A stretch of 64,000 bases of DNA from assembly GCF_963678195.1 (NCBI RefSeq), contig NZ_OY782759.1, positions 1,984,001-2,048,000 of the forward strand, given 5' to 3'. Positions within the stretch are counted from its first letter, which is position 1, and each line of letters starts with the position of its first letter. This document shows, piece by piece, positions 8,710 through 16,346 of the stretch. The notes below the pieces were generated by a model. That model saw only the letters and a list, made by a program, of their open reading frames with translations, was not told where the DNA came from and made no database searches. The stretch comes from an uncultured Hyphomonas sp. GTDB taxonomy: Bacteria > Pseudomonadota > Alphaproteobacteria > Caulobacterales > Hyphomonadaceae. A program made the position numbers and the translations under genes.

Positions 8710-10044
8710 CTATTTCTTCGGGTGCAGGATCACCGGCATCCATGTGTAGCCGTGGACGAAAGCGCCCGCCGTGTAGGACGGCTCGTCCAGCACTTCGATA
8801 TGCTCGAAACGCTCCATCAGTTCCTGCCACAGGATCTGCAGCTGCAGTTCGCCGAGGCGGTTGCCGACGCAGCGGTGGATACCGAAACCGAAGGACAGGT
8901 GACGGCGGGCATCGGCGCGGTCGATGATGTAATCGTTCGGCTTGTCCCAGAACTTTTCATCGCGGTTGCCCGAGATGTACCACATGGCGATCTGCTCACC
9001 TTTCTTGATGAGTTTGTCGCGGAGCTGAACGTCTTCCAGCGCTGTACGGCGCATGAAGGCCAGCGGCGTTTGCCAGCGGATCGTCTCGGACACCATGTTC
9101 GGGATCAGGGACAGGTCGCCTTTAAGCTTCTCGTACTGTTCCGGATACTTGTTCAGGGCGTAGACAGACGCCGTCATCGTGTTCCGGGTCGTGTCGTTTC
9201 CGCCGACGATCAGAAGGATCACGTTGCCGAGCAATTCCATCGGCGTCATGTTCTTGGTCTTCTCACCGTGAGCCAGAAGGCTTATCAGGTCGTTCTGCTG
9301 CGGAATGGCCTGGCGTTCCTGGAAGATGCCCATGAACGTTGTCAGGCATTCCATCATTTCCTGGCGCCACTGTTCTTCCCCGCCCGGGCAGATGTCCGGG
9401 TTGTTCATGTTCGTGGACACGTCCGACCAGCGGGTCAGCTGGCGGCGGTTCTCGAATGGGAAGTCGAACAGGGTGGCGAGCATCATCGTGGTCAGCTCGA
9501 TCGAGACCTTGTCGACCCAGTCGAACGGTTCGCCGACGGGCAGAGAGTCCAGCAGGCCCTGGGTCCGCGAACGGATGAGCGGCTCATACTCTTTCAGCAT
9601 GTTTGGTGCGACGGCCGGCTGAACGGTTTTGCGCTGTTCGGAGTGGCGCGGTTCATCCATGGCGATGAACATCGGCATCTCGAAGTCTTCGAGTGGCTGG
9701 CCGAGTGTGATGCCGCCATGCTCCCAGCTGGAAGAGAAGCGCTTGTGGTCGGTATCGACCGCCATGATGTCTTCGTATGTTGTGACGGACCAGTAGGGGC
9801 CTGCGAAGGAATCCGGCGTATAGTGCACCGGGTCTTCTTTGCGCAGGCGGTCGAAGCGGTCCCACATCTTGTTCTGGCGCCAGATTTCCGGGTCCAGCAG
9901 ATCGAGGGTTTTCATGTCGAGGCTGGAAGCCGGGGGAACGTCCCCGCCGACCTGAAGGTAGCCTTCGTGAAGGGGTTCACGGTCTGAAACTTTCGGCCGT
10001 TCAAGGGCCGGATGGTCGATGGAATGAACTGTATCGGCAGCCAT
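8710..10044 (-). CDS. cytochrome P450, CYP153-like alkane hydroxylase
   Basis: This 444-residue soluble P450 has the I-helix motif GGNDTTRNTM, the ExxR motif in SETIRWQTP, and the heme-binding loop FGFGIHRCVGNRL with the thiolate Cys at about 392. The I-helix GGNDTTRN and HLSFGFGIHRC signatures are characteristic of CYP153 enzymes, which hydroxylate the terminal carbon of medium-chain alkanes and fatty acids in marine bacteria. Ferredoxin and ferredoxin reductase partners are not in the window. AGGAGG precedes the ATG at good spacing. The upstream region has an inverted repeat (10105-10130) that may be an operator. Family is near certain; the CYP153 subfamily is inferred from motifs. Confidence 0.9.
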   Translation of the reverse strand: MAADTVHSIDHPALERPKVSDREPLHEGYLQVGGDVPPASSLDMKTLDLLDPEIWRQNKMWDRFDRLRKEDPVHYTPDSFAGPYWSVTTYEDIMAVDTDHKRFSSSWEHGGITLGQPLEDFEMPMFIAMDEPRHSEQRKTVQPAVAPNMLKEYEPLIRSRTQGLLDSLPVGEPFDWVDKVSIELTTMMLATLFDFPFENRRQLTRWSDVSTNMNNPDICPGGEEQWRQEMMECLTTFMGIFQERQAIPQQNDLISLLAHGEKTKNMTPMELLGNVILLIVGGNDTTRNTMTASVYALNKYPEQYEKLKGDLSLIPNMVSETIRWQTPLAFMRRTALEDVQLRDKLIKKGEQIAMWYISGNRDEKFWDKPNDYIIDRADARRHLSFGFGIHRCVGNRLGELQLQILWQELMERFEHIEVLDEPSYTAGAFVHGYTWMPVILHPKK

Positions 10045-10104
10045 ATTATATCCTCCTTATGCCGGTCTCCCTGGGCACCGGTCTGCTCGCTTGAGACGTG
10101 TATA

Positions 10105-10130
10105 TCATGGTCATTTTGAAAAAACCATGA
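10105..10130. promoter_or_regulatory. Inverted repeat upstream of the P450 gene
   Basis: TCATGGT and ACCATGA are separated by 12 bases, about 60-85 bp before the P450 start. A TATACA hexamer that could be the P450 -10 element adjoins the arm nearer the gene. A regulator binding here would overlap the -35 region; no regulator gene is adjacent. Confidence 0.4.
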
Positions 10131-10145
10131 CGCTCGCGTCATTTT

Positions 10146-10634
10146 TTATGCGATGTGACGTTCAAGTCGCGCCCTGTGGAGCGCCGTTTTCATGGCATCG
10201 GCGAGGGATTTCCGTTCCGGTACCGTCAGGAACCGGCCGATAACCCATCCGGTGCGGCCATGTTCAATGCGCAGCGACGAATCAGGCTGGAGGGGCTCAT
10301 CGAGTTCGACGCGGGCAAATCCCGCGGGAACACTGACACGTTTTTCGGTGCCATTGGCTTTGCGATGCATCATGTCAACGCTGCTGGCGGTAATGCGGAT
10401 TCGTGTTTCTTCGCGCTGTTTGCGGAAGGACCAGCGGAACGCGAACCAGATGGCGAGGGCATCCAGGCCAAAAAAGCCGATTACCGGAATGGCACCCATG
10501 GACAGGAAGGCCATGCCTGTGAGGAAGCTGACGACGCCGACGATGGCCATGACAATCGTGAAACCGCGTTCCGACAAGGAGCGGTTTGGCGTCAGAAGCG
10601 CGTCAAAATAGATGATTTCATCTGTATCAGGCAT
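10146..10634 (-). CDS. DUF2244 integral membrane protein
   Basis: This 162-residue protein matches the DUF2244 family common in alphaproteobacteria. Two closely spaced membrane helices cover about 25-65 (FTIVMAIVGVVSFLTGMAF and AIPVIGFFGLDALAIWFAF), and the remaining C-terminal half is a soluble domain with RVELDEPLQPDSSLRIEHGRTGWVIG. Function is unknown. An ATG at 10634 is preferred to the in-frame TTG at 10643. It is divergent from nth, with 58 bp between starts. Confidence 0.8.
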   Translation of the reverse strand: MPDTDEIIYFDALLTPNRSLSERGFTIVMAIVGVVSFLTGMAFLSMGAIPVIGFFGLDALAIWFAFRWSFRKQREETRIRITASSVDMMHRKANGTEKRVSVPAGFARVELDEPLQPDSSLRIEHGRTGWVIGRFLTVPERKSLADAMKTALHRARLERHIA

Positions 10635-10692
10635 CAGGAACAATACTTATCACGCTCTTGCCCCACCGGAAGCGGCCTGACAGACAAATTGC

Positions 10693-11439
10693 ATGACCGA
10701 ATCGACGCAGAAGAAACCCGCCCGCAAACCCGCCAGAAAGCGGGCACCGCGCACGCTCGGGCCGGAGAAGACAGAGAAAATCTTCGCCGCGCTGGCGCAT
10801 GACCGGCCGGACCCGAAGACGGAGCTTGAATATTCGGATCCGTTCACGCTTCTGGTGGCCGTTGCGCTCTCCGCCCAGGCGACAGATGTCGGCGTGAACA
10901 AGGCGACGCGTAAACTGTTCGCCATTGCCGATACGCCGGAAAAAATGCTGGCACTGGGCGAGGACGGCGTTGCTGAATACATCAAGACGATCGGCCTCTG
11001 GCGCAACAAGGCCAAGAATGTGATCGCTCTCAGTCAGAAGATCCTGGACGATTTTGGCGGGGAGGTGCCGCGGACCCGGGATGAGCTTACGACCCTGCCG
11101 GGTGTCGGCCGCAAGACAGCCAATGTCGTCATGAATGAGGCGTTCGGCGAACCGACCATTGCCGTCGATACGCACATCTTCCGGGTGTCGAACCGGACGG
11201 GGCTGGCCCCCGGCAAGACGCCGGATGAGGTCGAGGCAGGTCTGGAACGGGTCACGCCTGCGGAGTGGAAGAAGGGCGCACATCACTGGCTGATCCTGCA
11301 CGGCCGCTACGTCTGCAAGGCGCGGACGCCTGAGTGCTGGCGATGCGTGATCGCAGAGTGGTGCAAGTACACGCCGAAAACACCGGATCCGGCCAGCGTT
11401 TCCGCGCTGGGCCCGAAGGCGCCGAAAAAGAAAAAATAG
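10693..11439 (+). CDS. nth: endonuclease III (base excision repair glycosylase/lyase)
   Basis: Nth removes oxidised pyrimidines and nicks the abasic site. The helix-hairpin-helix LPGVGRKTA (135-143) holds the catalytic Lys141, the catalytic Asp is Asp159 in IAVDTH, and the [4Fe-4S] ligands Cys208, Cys215, Cys218 and Cys224 have the standard C-X6-C-X2-C-X5-C spacing. The first ~20 residues form a Lys/Arg-rich tail not needed for the fold. The gene is followed by a hairpin with a T-rich stretch at 11502-11538. Confidence 0.95.
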   Translation: MTESTQKKPARKPARKRAPRTLGPEKTEKIFAALAHDRPDPKTELEYSDPFTLLVAVALSAQATDVGVNKATRKLFAIADTPEKMLALGEDGVAEYIKTIGLWRNKAKNVIALSQKILDDFGGEVPRTRDELTTLPGVGRKTANVVMNEAFGEPTIAVDTHIFRVSNRTGLAPGKTPDEVEAGLERVTPAEWKKGAHHWLILHGRYVCKARTPECWRCVIAEWCKYTPKTPDPASVSALGPKAPKKKK

Positions 11440-11501
11440 CGTCATCGTCTCCAAGTCCGTGAACGCGCCATGCGTATGAGTTCAGGAATGCCGCACAGAA
11501 T

Positions 11502-11538
11502 ACCTCCGGCCACGGAGGTGTCGGATGACTTTCTTTTT
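11502..11538 (+). terminator. Possible intrinsic terminator after nth
   Basis: ACCTCCG and CGGAGGT form a 7-bp stem with a GCCA loop at 11502-11519; TTTCTTTTT follows about 11 bases later. The gap before the T run is longer than usual. The right arm is part of a sequence repeated at 14882. Confidence 0.45.
11508..11538 (+). repeat. Dispersed repeat, copy 1
   Basis: The 20-mer GGCCACGGAGGTGTCGGATG is found here and again at 14882-14901 in the same orientation. In both copies it is followed after three or four bases by TTCTTTTT, so about 28 of 31 positions agree. Both copies are intergenic. Confidence 0.7.
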
Positions 11539-11678
11539 AAGTGCGCATTTACATCAGAATGAGATGTTCAAGGGGGTGGAGAGGCCATGCGAATCGGCTG
11601 CCTCCAGTTCGCCTCATTTTCGCTAATCTTGCGTCACGCCGGACGGGGAGAGCGAACGACGTAACAAGGGAAGTGTCG

Positions 11679-12449
11679 ATGAAGTATATTGTCTGTGCGG
11701 CTGTGGGCGCCGCTCTCTCGGGATTTGTTCTGGCCGCGCACGCGGATGACGAACGGGTGGAAGGCTGGTCGGGCGAAGGCGCGCTGAATGCCGGCATGAC
11801 GAGCGGGAACACCGATACGCGCGATGTAGGGCTGACGTTTGATGTCGATCACATCACCGGCAAATGGGACTATGGTTTCCAGGGGCAGGTCGATTATGGC
11901 GAACAGGACGGTGTGGAAAGCCGTAACCGGGCCTTTCTCGGGGCCAATATCGACTACACGATCAGCGACCGTGTCTTTTCGTTCGCCCGCGCTTCCTATG
12001 AAGTTGACCAGTTCACCGGTTTTGACAGCCGTTCCTTTGTCGGTGGCGGTCTCGGGTATCGCTTCCTCGGACTGGACCCGGTGACCTGGGTCGTCCGCGG
12101 CGGCCCGGGTGTGAAGATTGATGAGGTGAAGCGCGTTGTGACCGTGGACGACCTTGGCAATCCCCTGATCATTCCGGCAGAAACCGAGACGTCTTTCGGT
12201 CTTGTCGGCAAATCGAAATTTGCCTGGGCGCTGAACGACAAGGTCGAGCTGTCAAACAATACCGATATTCTTTATGCGTCGGACTCGACCCAGATCTCCA
12301 ACGGCCTCGCGCTGACGGCACAGATCAATGGCTCGCTTTCGGCCCGTTTCAGCTTCGATACGCGTTACGACACCAACCCGCCGGACGGGTTTGAGTCGAC
12401 CGATACGGCGACGAAGATCGGCGTCGTCTACAAATTCGGCGCTCACTAG
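11679..12449 (+). CDS. DUF481 outer-membrane beta-barrel protein
   Basis: The 256-residue product matches DUF481 (YdiY-like) outer-membrane proteins. A signal peptide covers roughly residues 1-22, ending in VLAAHADD. The rest alternates hydrophobic and polar residues and ends with GVVYKFGAH, an outer-membrane insertion-type terminus. The ATG at 11679 is preferred since AAGGGAAG lies just upstream and it directly begins the signal peptide; the reading frame extends further upstream without a good start. Function is unknown, though relatives are reported as salt- or stress-induced. Its TAG stop shares CTAG with the convergent ATP-grasp gene. Confidence 0.85.
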   Translation: MKYIVCAAVGAALSGFVLAAHADDERVEGWSGEGALNAGMTSGNTDTRDVGLTFDVDHITGKWDYGFQGQVDYGEQDGVESRNRAFLGANIDYTISDRVFSFARASYEVDQFTGFDSRSFVGGGLGYRFLGLDPVTWVVRGGPGVKIDEVKRVVTVDDLGNPLIIPAETETSFGLVGKSKFAWALNDKVELSNNTDILYASDSTQISNGLALTAQINGSLSARFSFDTRYDTNPPDGFESTDTATKIGVVYKFGAH

Positions 12450-13327
12450 GCGGGCGCCCGCTCCAGACGTTTCCTTACGGCCTCGGCGATCATCTCGCCG
12501 AGGCGCGGGCCTTCGACCGGGTAGAGATAGGGCTCGATCACTTCCAGCTCCATCAGGACCAGCCGGCCATCCTCGCCGCGCACCATGTCGACACGGGCAT
12601 AGAGTGGGGCCTCGTCCAGCATGGCGATGATGGCGGACGCATCCGCGAGATCGGCGGCGGGCGGGTCGACGGGCGTTTCCTTGCCGCCATATTTCGATTG
12701 GATGCGATAGTCTCCCGGCACGGCCCGCTTGACCAGCGCGTGGCAGAAGTCGCCGCCAATGAAGATGAAGCTGTACTCTCCCTCGCTCTGGATAGCCGGA
12801 AGGAAGGGCTGCACCATCATTGGATGGGGCATGTCCGGGATGGCGCCGCCCCGCGTCAGGCGGTGCTGGCCGTCCGCGCCGGCGCCGACCTGGCGCTTGA
12901 AAACCAGATCTTCTGAGCCGAGCGTATCGAAAGCCGCTGCCGCGCTCGCAGCATCTGCCCTGTCCAGCCAGAGGGTCGGGATAATCCGCGCGCCGCGGGC
13001 TTCCAGGTCCCGCAGATAGGTCTTGTGGATGTTCCAGCGCACAAGGCCCGGCGGATTGTAGAGGCGCGTCGCCGCCCCGATCCGGTCCAGCGTTGCGAGG
13101 AACTCCTCCTGCCGGTCCCAATAGTCCCACGTTGTGCCGATAATGACCGCGCCATAGCTCGCCCAGTCTGCTGCCGGATCGTCCCAGGAGACGTCCTCGA
13201 TGGTGAGGCCCCGCGCGGCAAAGGCCGGGCGCAGGGCGTCCATCATGTAATCATGCTCGAATGCGTCTTCGCGGCGATTGGGCGTACCGGGCAGGGTGAC
13301 GGGGGAAGCAAGGTAAGCGATTTTCAT
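12446..13327 (-). CDS. ATP-grasp domain protein, substrate unknown
   Basis: This 293-residue protein resembles small ATP-grasp ligases of the glutathione synthetase/RimK type. An N-terminal Rossmann-like region (MKIAYLASP to GTTWDYWDRQEEF) precedes a central ATP-grasp region with VFKRQVGAGADGQHRL, VQPFLPAIQSEGEYSFIFIG, and the metal-binding segment LVLMELEVIEPYLYP near 255-270. It likely ligates a carboxylate to an amine, but neither substrate is evident and no biosynthetic cluster surrounds it. It is divergent from the PfkB kinase (80 bp) and converges on the DUF481 gene with a CTAG stop overlap. Confidence 0.75.
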   Translation of the reverse strand: MKIAYLASPVTLPGTPNRREDAFEHDYMMDALRPAFAARGLTIEDVSWDDPAADWASYGAVIIGTTWDYWDRQEEFLATLDRIGAATRLYNPPGLVRWNIHKTYLRDLEARGARIIPTLWLDRADAASAAAAFDTLGSEDLVFKRQVGAGADGQHRLTRGGAIPDMPHPMMVQPFLPAIQSEGEYSFIFIGGDFCHALVKRAVPGDYRIQSKYGGKETPVDPPAADLADASAIIAMLDEAPLYARVDMVRGEDGRLVLMELEVIEPYLYPVEGPRLGEMIAEAVRKRLERAPA

Positions 13328-13407
13328 GTCGCGGCCTTTAGCATGCCTGCCAGTTGCGTCCAGCGGCCGCCTCTGGCAATTGCCCGGTTTTCAGCGGGAG
13401 ATCTCGA

Positions 13408-14406
13408 ATGGCAGATGTGCGTTTCGATGTTGTGGGCCTCGGCAATGCGATCGTGGATGTGCTGTCGCGGGCGGATGACGCCTTTCTGGCAGAGTGGGGC
13501 ATCCACAAGAATGCCATGAACCTGATCGAGGAACCGCGGGCGCACGAGCTGACCCGGGTTGCCAAGGAGCCGCTCTACACATCCGGCGGAAGTGGCGCCA
13601 ACACGATTGCCGGCCTTGCCAGCTTCGGGGCATCGGCGGCCTATATCGGCAAGGTCGCCGATGACGAACTCGGTGCCCAGTTCAAGCGCGAGATGGAAGC
13701 CGGCGGTGTGCCGTTCCCGACGCCGCCGCTGACAGACGGCCCCGCTACCGCCCGCAGTATCATCTTCGTTACGGAAGATGGTCACCGGTCCATGAACACT
13801 TTCCTCGGCGCCTCGGTGATGTTCTCGAAAGAGGATGTCGATGAGGAGGTCGTGAAAGGGGGCGGCATCCTCTATCTGGAAGGCTATCTGTTCGATAAGG
13901 ACGAGGCCAAGGAAGCGTTCATCTATGCCGCAGAGATTGCCCGCTCCGCTGGCCGCAAGGTCGCGCTGACCCTCTCCGACAGGTTCTGCGTCGACCGCCA
14001 CCGGCCGAGCTTCCTTCAGCTGGTCCGCAACAATGTCGATATTCTCTTCGCCAATGAGGAAGAGCTGCTCGCGCTTTACGAGACCGATGATTTCGAAAGT
14101 GCGATGACGTCCCTGCAGGCCGATACGGCAGTCGCGGCGGTGACCCGAAGCGAAAAGGGCTCGGTCGTCCTGGGCGATGGCGAGCCGATTGTCGTCGAAG
14201 CCGTTCCGGTCAAGGAAGTTGTCGATACGACCGGGGCAGGCGACCAGTATGCCGCCGGTTTCCTCTTCGGCATGTCGCGCGGCCTGCCGCTGGCGACCTG
14301 TGCGCGCCTTGGCCATATCGCGGCCGCTGAGGTGATCAGCCATTTCGGTCCGCGCCCGGCCGTTTCCTACAAGGTGCTGGCGGAAGCTGCAGGCATCTTC
14401 ATTTAA
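13408..14406 (+). CDS. PfkB-family carbohydrate/adenosine kinase
   Basis: This 332-residue kinase of the ribokinase/PfkB family has the N-terminal GLGNAIVD, the substrate-site TSGGSGANTIAGLASFG near residue 50-66, and the anion-hole/catalytic DTTGAGDQYAAGF near 273-285. Proteins of this length and sequence in alphaproteobacteria are usually annotated as adenosine kinase, but sugar specificity cannot be excluded. ATG 13408 is preceded by GGGAGA at good spacing. The gene is single, divergent from the ATP-grasp gene. Confidence 0.85.
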   Translation: MADVRFDVVGLGNAIVDVLSRADDAFLAEWGIHKNAMNLIEEPRAHELTRVAKEPLYTSGGSGANTIAGLASFGASAAYIGKVADDELGAQFKREMEAGGVPFPTPPLTDGPATARSIIFVTEDGHRSMNTFLGASVMFSKEDVDEEVVKGGGILYLEGYLFDKDEAKEAFIYAAEIARSAGRKVALTLSDRFCVDRHRPSFLQLVRNNVDILFANEEELLALYETDDFESAMTSLQADTAVAAVTRSEKGSVVLGDGEPIVVEAVPVKEVVDTTGAGDQYAAGFLFGMSRGLPLATCARLGHIAAAEVISHFGPRPAVSYKVLAEAAGIFI

Positions 14407-14485
14407 CTGAAGGTCTGCACCAGCACGTGCGACGCCCGTAAAGGCGCCTGGTGGGAGTGCTTGGATTTTCAGGGCTGAATGCGCG

Positions 14486-14863
14486 TCAGGTTTCCGGCAG
14501 GGGCAGGTTCGGGACGCGTGGTTGTGCGCCACGTCGGTCGGCGGGCGCAATGCCGCCATGATGGCATTCGCCAAACTGTATGGAATATGCAGGTGTCGCC
14601 GCGCGGCCATCGCACGCGGCGGCGAGGCGGTCAGAGGCATGGGCGGCAGGTTTCAGGATCGGCCGCTCAGTTTTCTGGCCCGGCATCCAGTCAATCCGGA
14701 CCAGATAGACGCGCAGATTCGGCGTCAGGCTCCAGCGATACACGACGCCGCGTCCATAAGCGGCCCGTATCTGCGCGCGCAGCATCAGCACCTGGACCCA
14801 GATAATGGGCCAGAGACAGGCAAGCTGCGGCGGGAACCATGCGGGAGGGTGCAGGAGTGACAT
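14486..14863 (-). CDS. Small hypothetical protein
   Basis: This 125-codon frame on the minus strand begins with a hydrophobic, Trp/Pro-rich segment (PPQLACLWPIIWVQVLMLRA, about 11-30) followed by GRGVVYRWSLTPNLRVYLVRIDW, which reads like a genuine short membrane-associated protein. The C-terminal half (about 65-125) is compositionally arbitrary. I do not recognise a family. It lies alone between the kinase and a repeat-rich stretch; the opposite strand also has open frames, so protein-coding status is uncertain. Confidence 0.45.
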   Translation of the reverse strand: MSLLHPPAWFPPQLACLWPIIWVQVLMLRAQIRAAYGRGVVYRWSLTPNLRVYLVRIDWMPGQKTERPILKPAAHASDRLAAACDGRAATPAYSIQFGECHHGGIAPADRRGAQPRVPNLPLPET

Positions 14864-14881
14864 GGCGTGGACTATACGTCA

Positions 14882-14912
14882 GGCCACGGAGGTGTCGGAT
14901 GGAATTCTTTTT
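14882..14912 (+). repeat. Dispersed repeat, copy 2
   Basis: This is the second copy of the 20-mer described at 11508. Unlike copy 1 it lacks the left arm of a hairpin, so the conserved unit is the 20-mer plus the TTCTTTTT tail, not a terminator stem. Confidence 0.7.
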
Positions 14913-14970
14913 GCGGCAATGATTGCAGCAGGATGGGGTGGGCCTTGTGGTGGATAAGCCCCCGCCACGT

Positions 14971-15210
14971 GTCATCCCGGAAAGCGCACAGCGCTTATCC
15001 GGGACCTTGTTCCAGCCCGCGCCCGTGTATCCCCCCTCCGTCGCCTTCGGCGCCACCTCCCCCGCAAGCGGTGGAGGATGTCCCTGCCGCACGTACCGGA
15101 CTTCATCCTCCCCTGCGAAGCGGGGGAGGTGGCGAGCGCAGCGAGGCGGAGGGGGCTTTCGCGGCCTGCGAGAAGGTCCCGGATATTTGCTGCGCAAATT
15201 CCGGGATGAC
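14971..15210. repeat. Nested palindromic intergenic repeat (A-B-C-loop-C'-B'-A')
   Basis: Three pairs of inverted arms are nested. A is 14971-15009 and A' is 15173-15210; B is about 15032-15064 and B' is 15120-15155; C is 15073-15080 (GGAGGATG) and C' is 15104-15111 (CATCCTCC). A and A' are each also a hairpin: TCCCGGA and TCCGGGA enclose a second stem that is AAGCGC/GCGCTT in A but ATTTGC/GCAAAT in A'. Repeats beginning GTCATCCCGGA and GC-rich CCCCTCC arms occur in many alphaproteobacterial genomes (from memory), so this is probably a composite REP-like or MITE-like element. Confidence 0.8.
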
Positions 15211-15313
15211 GGGGGCCATGTGTTGGTATGACCGGCAGATGATTAAATCCGCCTACGTCATGACTTCGCATGACGAGGCATGACTATGCCGGACTATAAA
15301 TGACTATACCGGA

Positions 15314-15913
15314 TCAGGCGGTCAGGGCTTCGGCAGCGTAGTCCAGCCGGTCGTGCCCGAAGAACATCTCCTCGCCCACAAAGAAAGTGGGGGAGCCGAA
15401 GGCGCCGCGGGCGATCGCCGTGTCGGTATTTTCTTTCATTGCGGCTTTGTTCGTTTCATCGGCAGCCAGCGCCTTGATCTCTTCGAAGTCGAACCCTTCG
15501 GCGTCGCACATGGCTTTGACGGATGCATCATCATCCGGCTTCAGCGCTTCAGGTGTTTCCCACATGTAACGGAAGCACGTATCGATGAAGCGCTGCTGCT
15601 TGTCCGGATCGCTCGCGAGGCCGATCGTGGCCCGCAACAGGTCGCGCGTGCTGACCATCGGAAAATAGGGGTTCATGCGGATGCTGAGCCCATACCGCCT
15701 TGCGCAACGCTGCAGGTCGGCCAGCATGTAGGTGTTCTTGGCCGGCACCATGCCCGGAGGACGGTTGCCGGAGCCCTGCATGATCGCGCCGAGAAACATG
15801 GGTTTGATTTCGACGGACGCGCCGGTGCGTTCCTTCAGCTGCTTCACTGCTGCATTGGCAATATGGGAATAGGGGCTGATATAGTCGAAATAGAACTCAA
15901 GCGCCTTGGTCAT
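15314..15913 (-). CDS. 2-hydroxychromene-2-carboxylate isomerase family (DsbA fold)
   Basis: The product (199 residues) has the thioredoxin/DsbA fold with helical insertion of the kappa-GST-like 2-hydroxychromene-2-carboxylate isomerases. The active-site region reads FYFDYISPYSHIA, with Ser in place of the DsbA CXXC, and the C-terminal AIARGAFGSPTFFVGEEMFFGHDRL is characteristic. Such enzymes act in naphthalene-type degradation or on unknown glutathione-dependent substrates. The ATG at 15913 is chosen because GGAG lies six bases upstream; an in-frame ATG at 15934 is possible. It is divergent from an HxlR regulator, which probably controls it. Confidence 0.85.
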   Translation of the reverse strand: MTKALEFYFDYISPYSHIANAAVKQLKERTGASVEIKPMFLGAIMQGSGNRPPGMVPAKNTYMLADLQRCARRYGLSIRMNPYFPMVSTRDLLRATIGLASDPDKQQRFIDTCFRYMWETPEALKPDDDASVKAMCDAEGFDFEEIKALAADETNKAAMKENTDTAIARGAFGSPTFFVGEEMFFGHDRLDYAAEALTA

Positions 15914-15970
15914 CCGGATCTCCATAAGTTTCATTTTGGAACTAAGGCAAATCAGGTTAGGCTTGCAAGT

Positions 15971-16309
15971 ATGAAATGGACAGAACTCTCGGATAATTGG
16001 TGCCCGGTGGCGCGGACCCTCTCAGTCGTGGGCGACCGGTGGACGCTGTTGATCCTCAGGGATTGCTTTCTTGGCCTGTCGCGGTTCGAGCAGTTTATCG
16101 AGTCGAGCGGCATGACGCGGCACATCCTGGCCGAGCGCCTCAAGCGGCTGGTTGAAGCCGGTATCCTGGAACGCCGGCAGTATTCCGCCGGGCCGAAGCG
16201 CTATGATTATGTGCTGACCGACAAGGGGCAGGAACTGGCGCCTGCGCTGCTGACGCTTAAGGACTGGGGCAAGAAGCACATGCCTGTCCGCCGCGCGACG
16301 AACGCCTGA
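15971..16309 (+). CDS. HxlR-family winged-helix regulator
   Basis: This 112-residue protein has the HxlR pattern: CPVARTLSVVGDRWTLLILRD near the N-terminus with a single Cys11, SGMTRHILAERLKRLVEAGILERRQY as the recognition helix and wing, and RYDYVLTDKGQELAPALLTLKDWG. In several HxlR members the equivalent N-terminal Cys senses electrophiles or oxidants. It is divergent from the isomerase gene with a 57-bp shared region, so regulation of that gene is the natural hypothesis. Confidence 0.88.
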   Translation: MKWTELSDNWCPVARTLSVVGDRWTLLILRDCFLGLSRFEQFIESSGMTRHILAERLKRLVEAGILERRQYSAGPKRYDYVLTDKGQELAPALLTLKDWGKKHMPVRRATNA

Positions 16310-16346
16310 CAGGAACGCCTGGCGCAAACGCCCCGGGCGGCCAGGA

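Larger units (their letters stand above)
14864..15313. other. Gene-poor 450-bp stretch with repeats
   Basis: I see no convincing gene here. It holds one copy of the dispersed 31-bp repeat (14882-14912) and the large nested palindrome (14971-15210). Frames that cross it on both strands are read-throughs of the palindrome. Bases 15211-15313 contain short near-repeats (catgacttcgcatgacgaggcatgactat) and nothing else I can name. Confidence 0.6.

Noticed and set aside
8722-9987. 421-codon frame antisense to the P450 gene
   Set aside because: It mirrors the P450 exactly and has no ribosome site or family features.
13324-14640. 438-codon minus-strand frame across the PfkB kinase gene
   Set aside because: It is antisense to a complete kinase and covers unrelated flanking sequence.
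14971-15210. CRISPR-like or IS end structure
   Set aside because: Arms are inverted and nested, not regularly spaced direct repeats, and no transposase or cas gene is nearby.
14867-15283. Open frames on both strands through the palindromic repeat
   Set aside because: They read through inverted repeat arms and have no protein-like composition.
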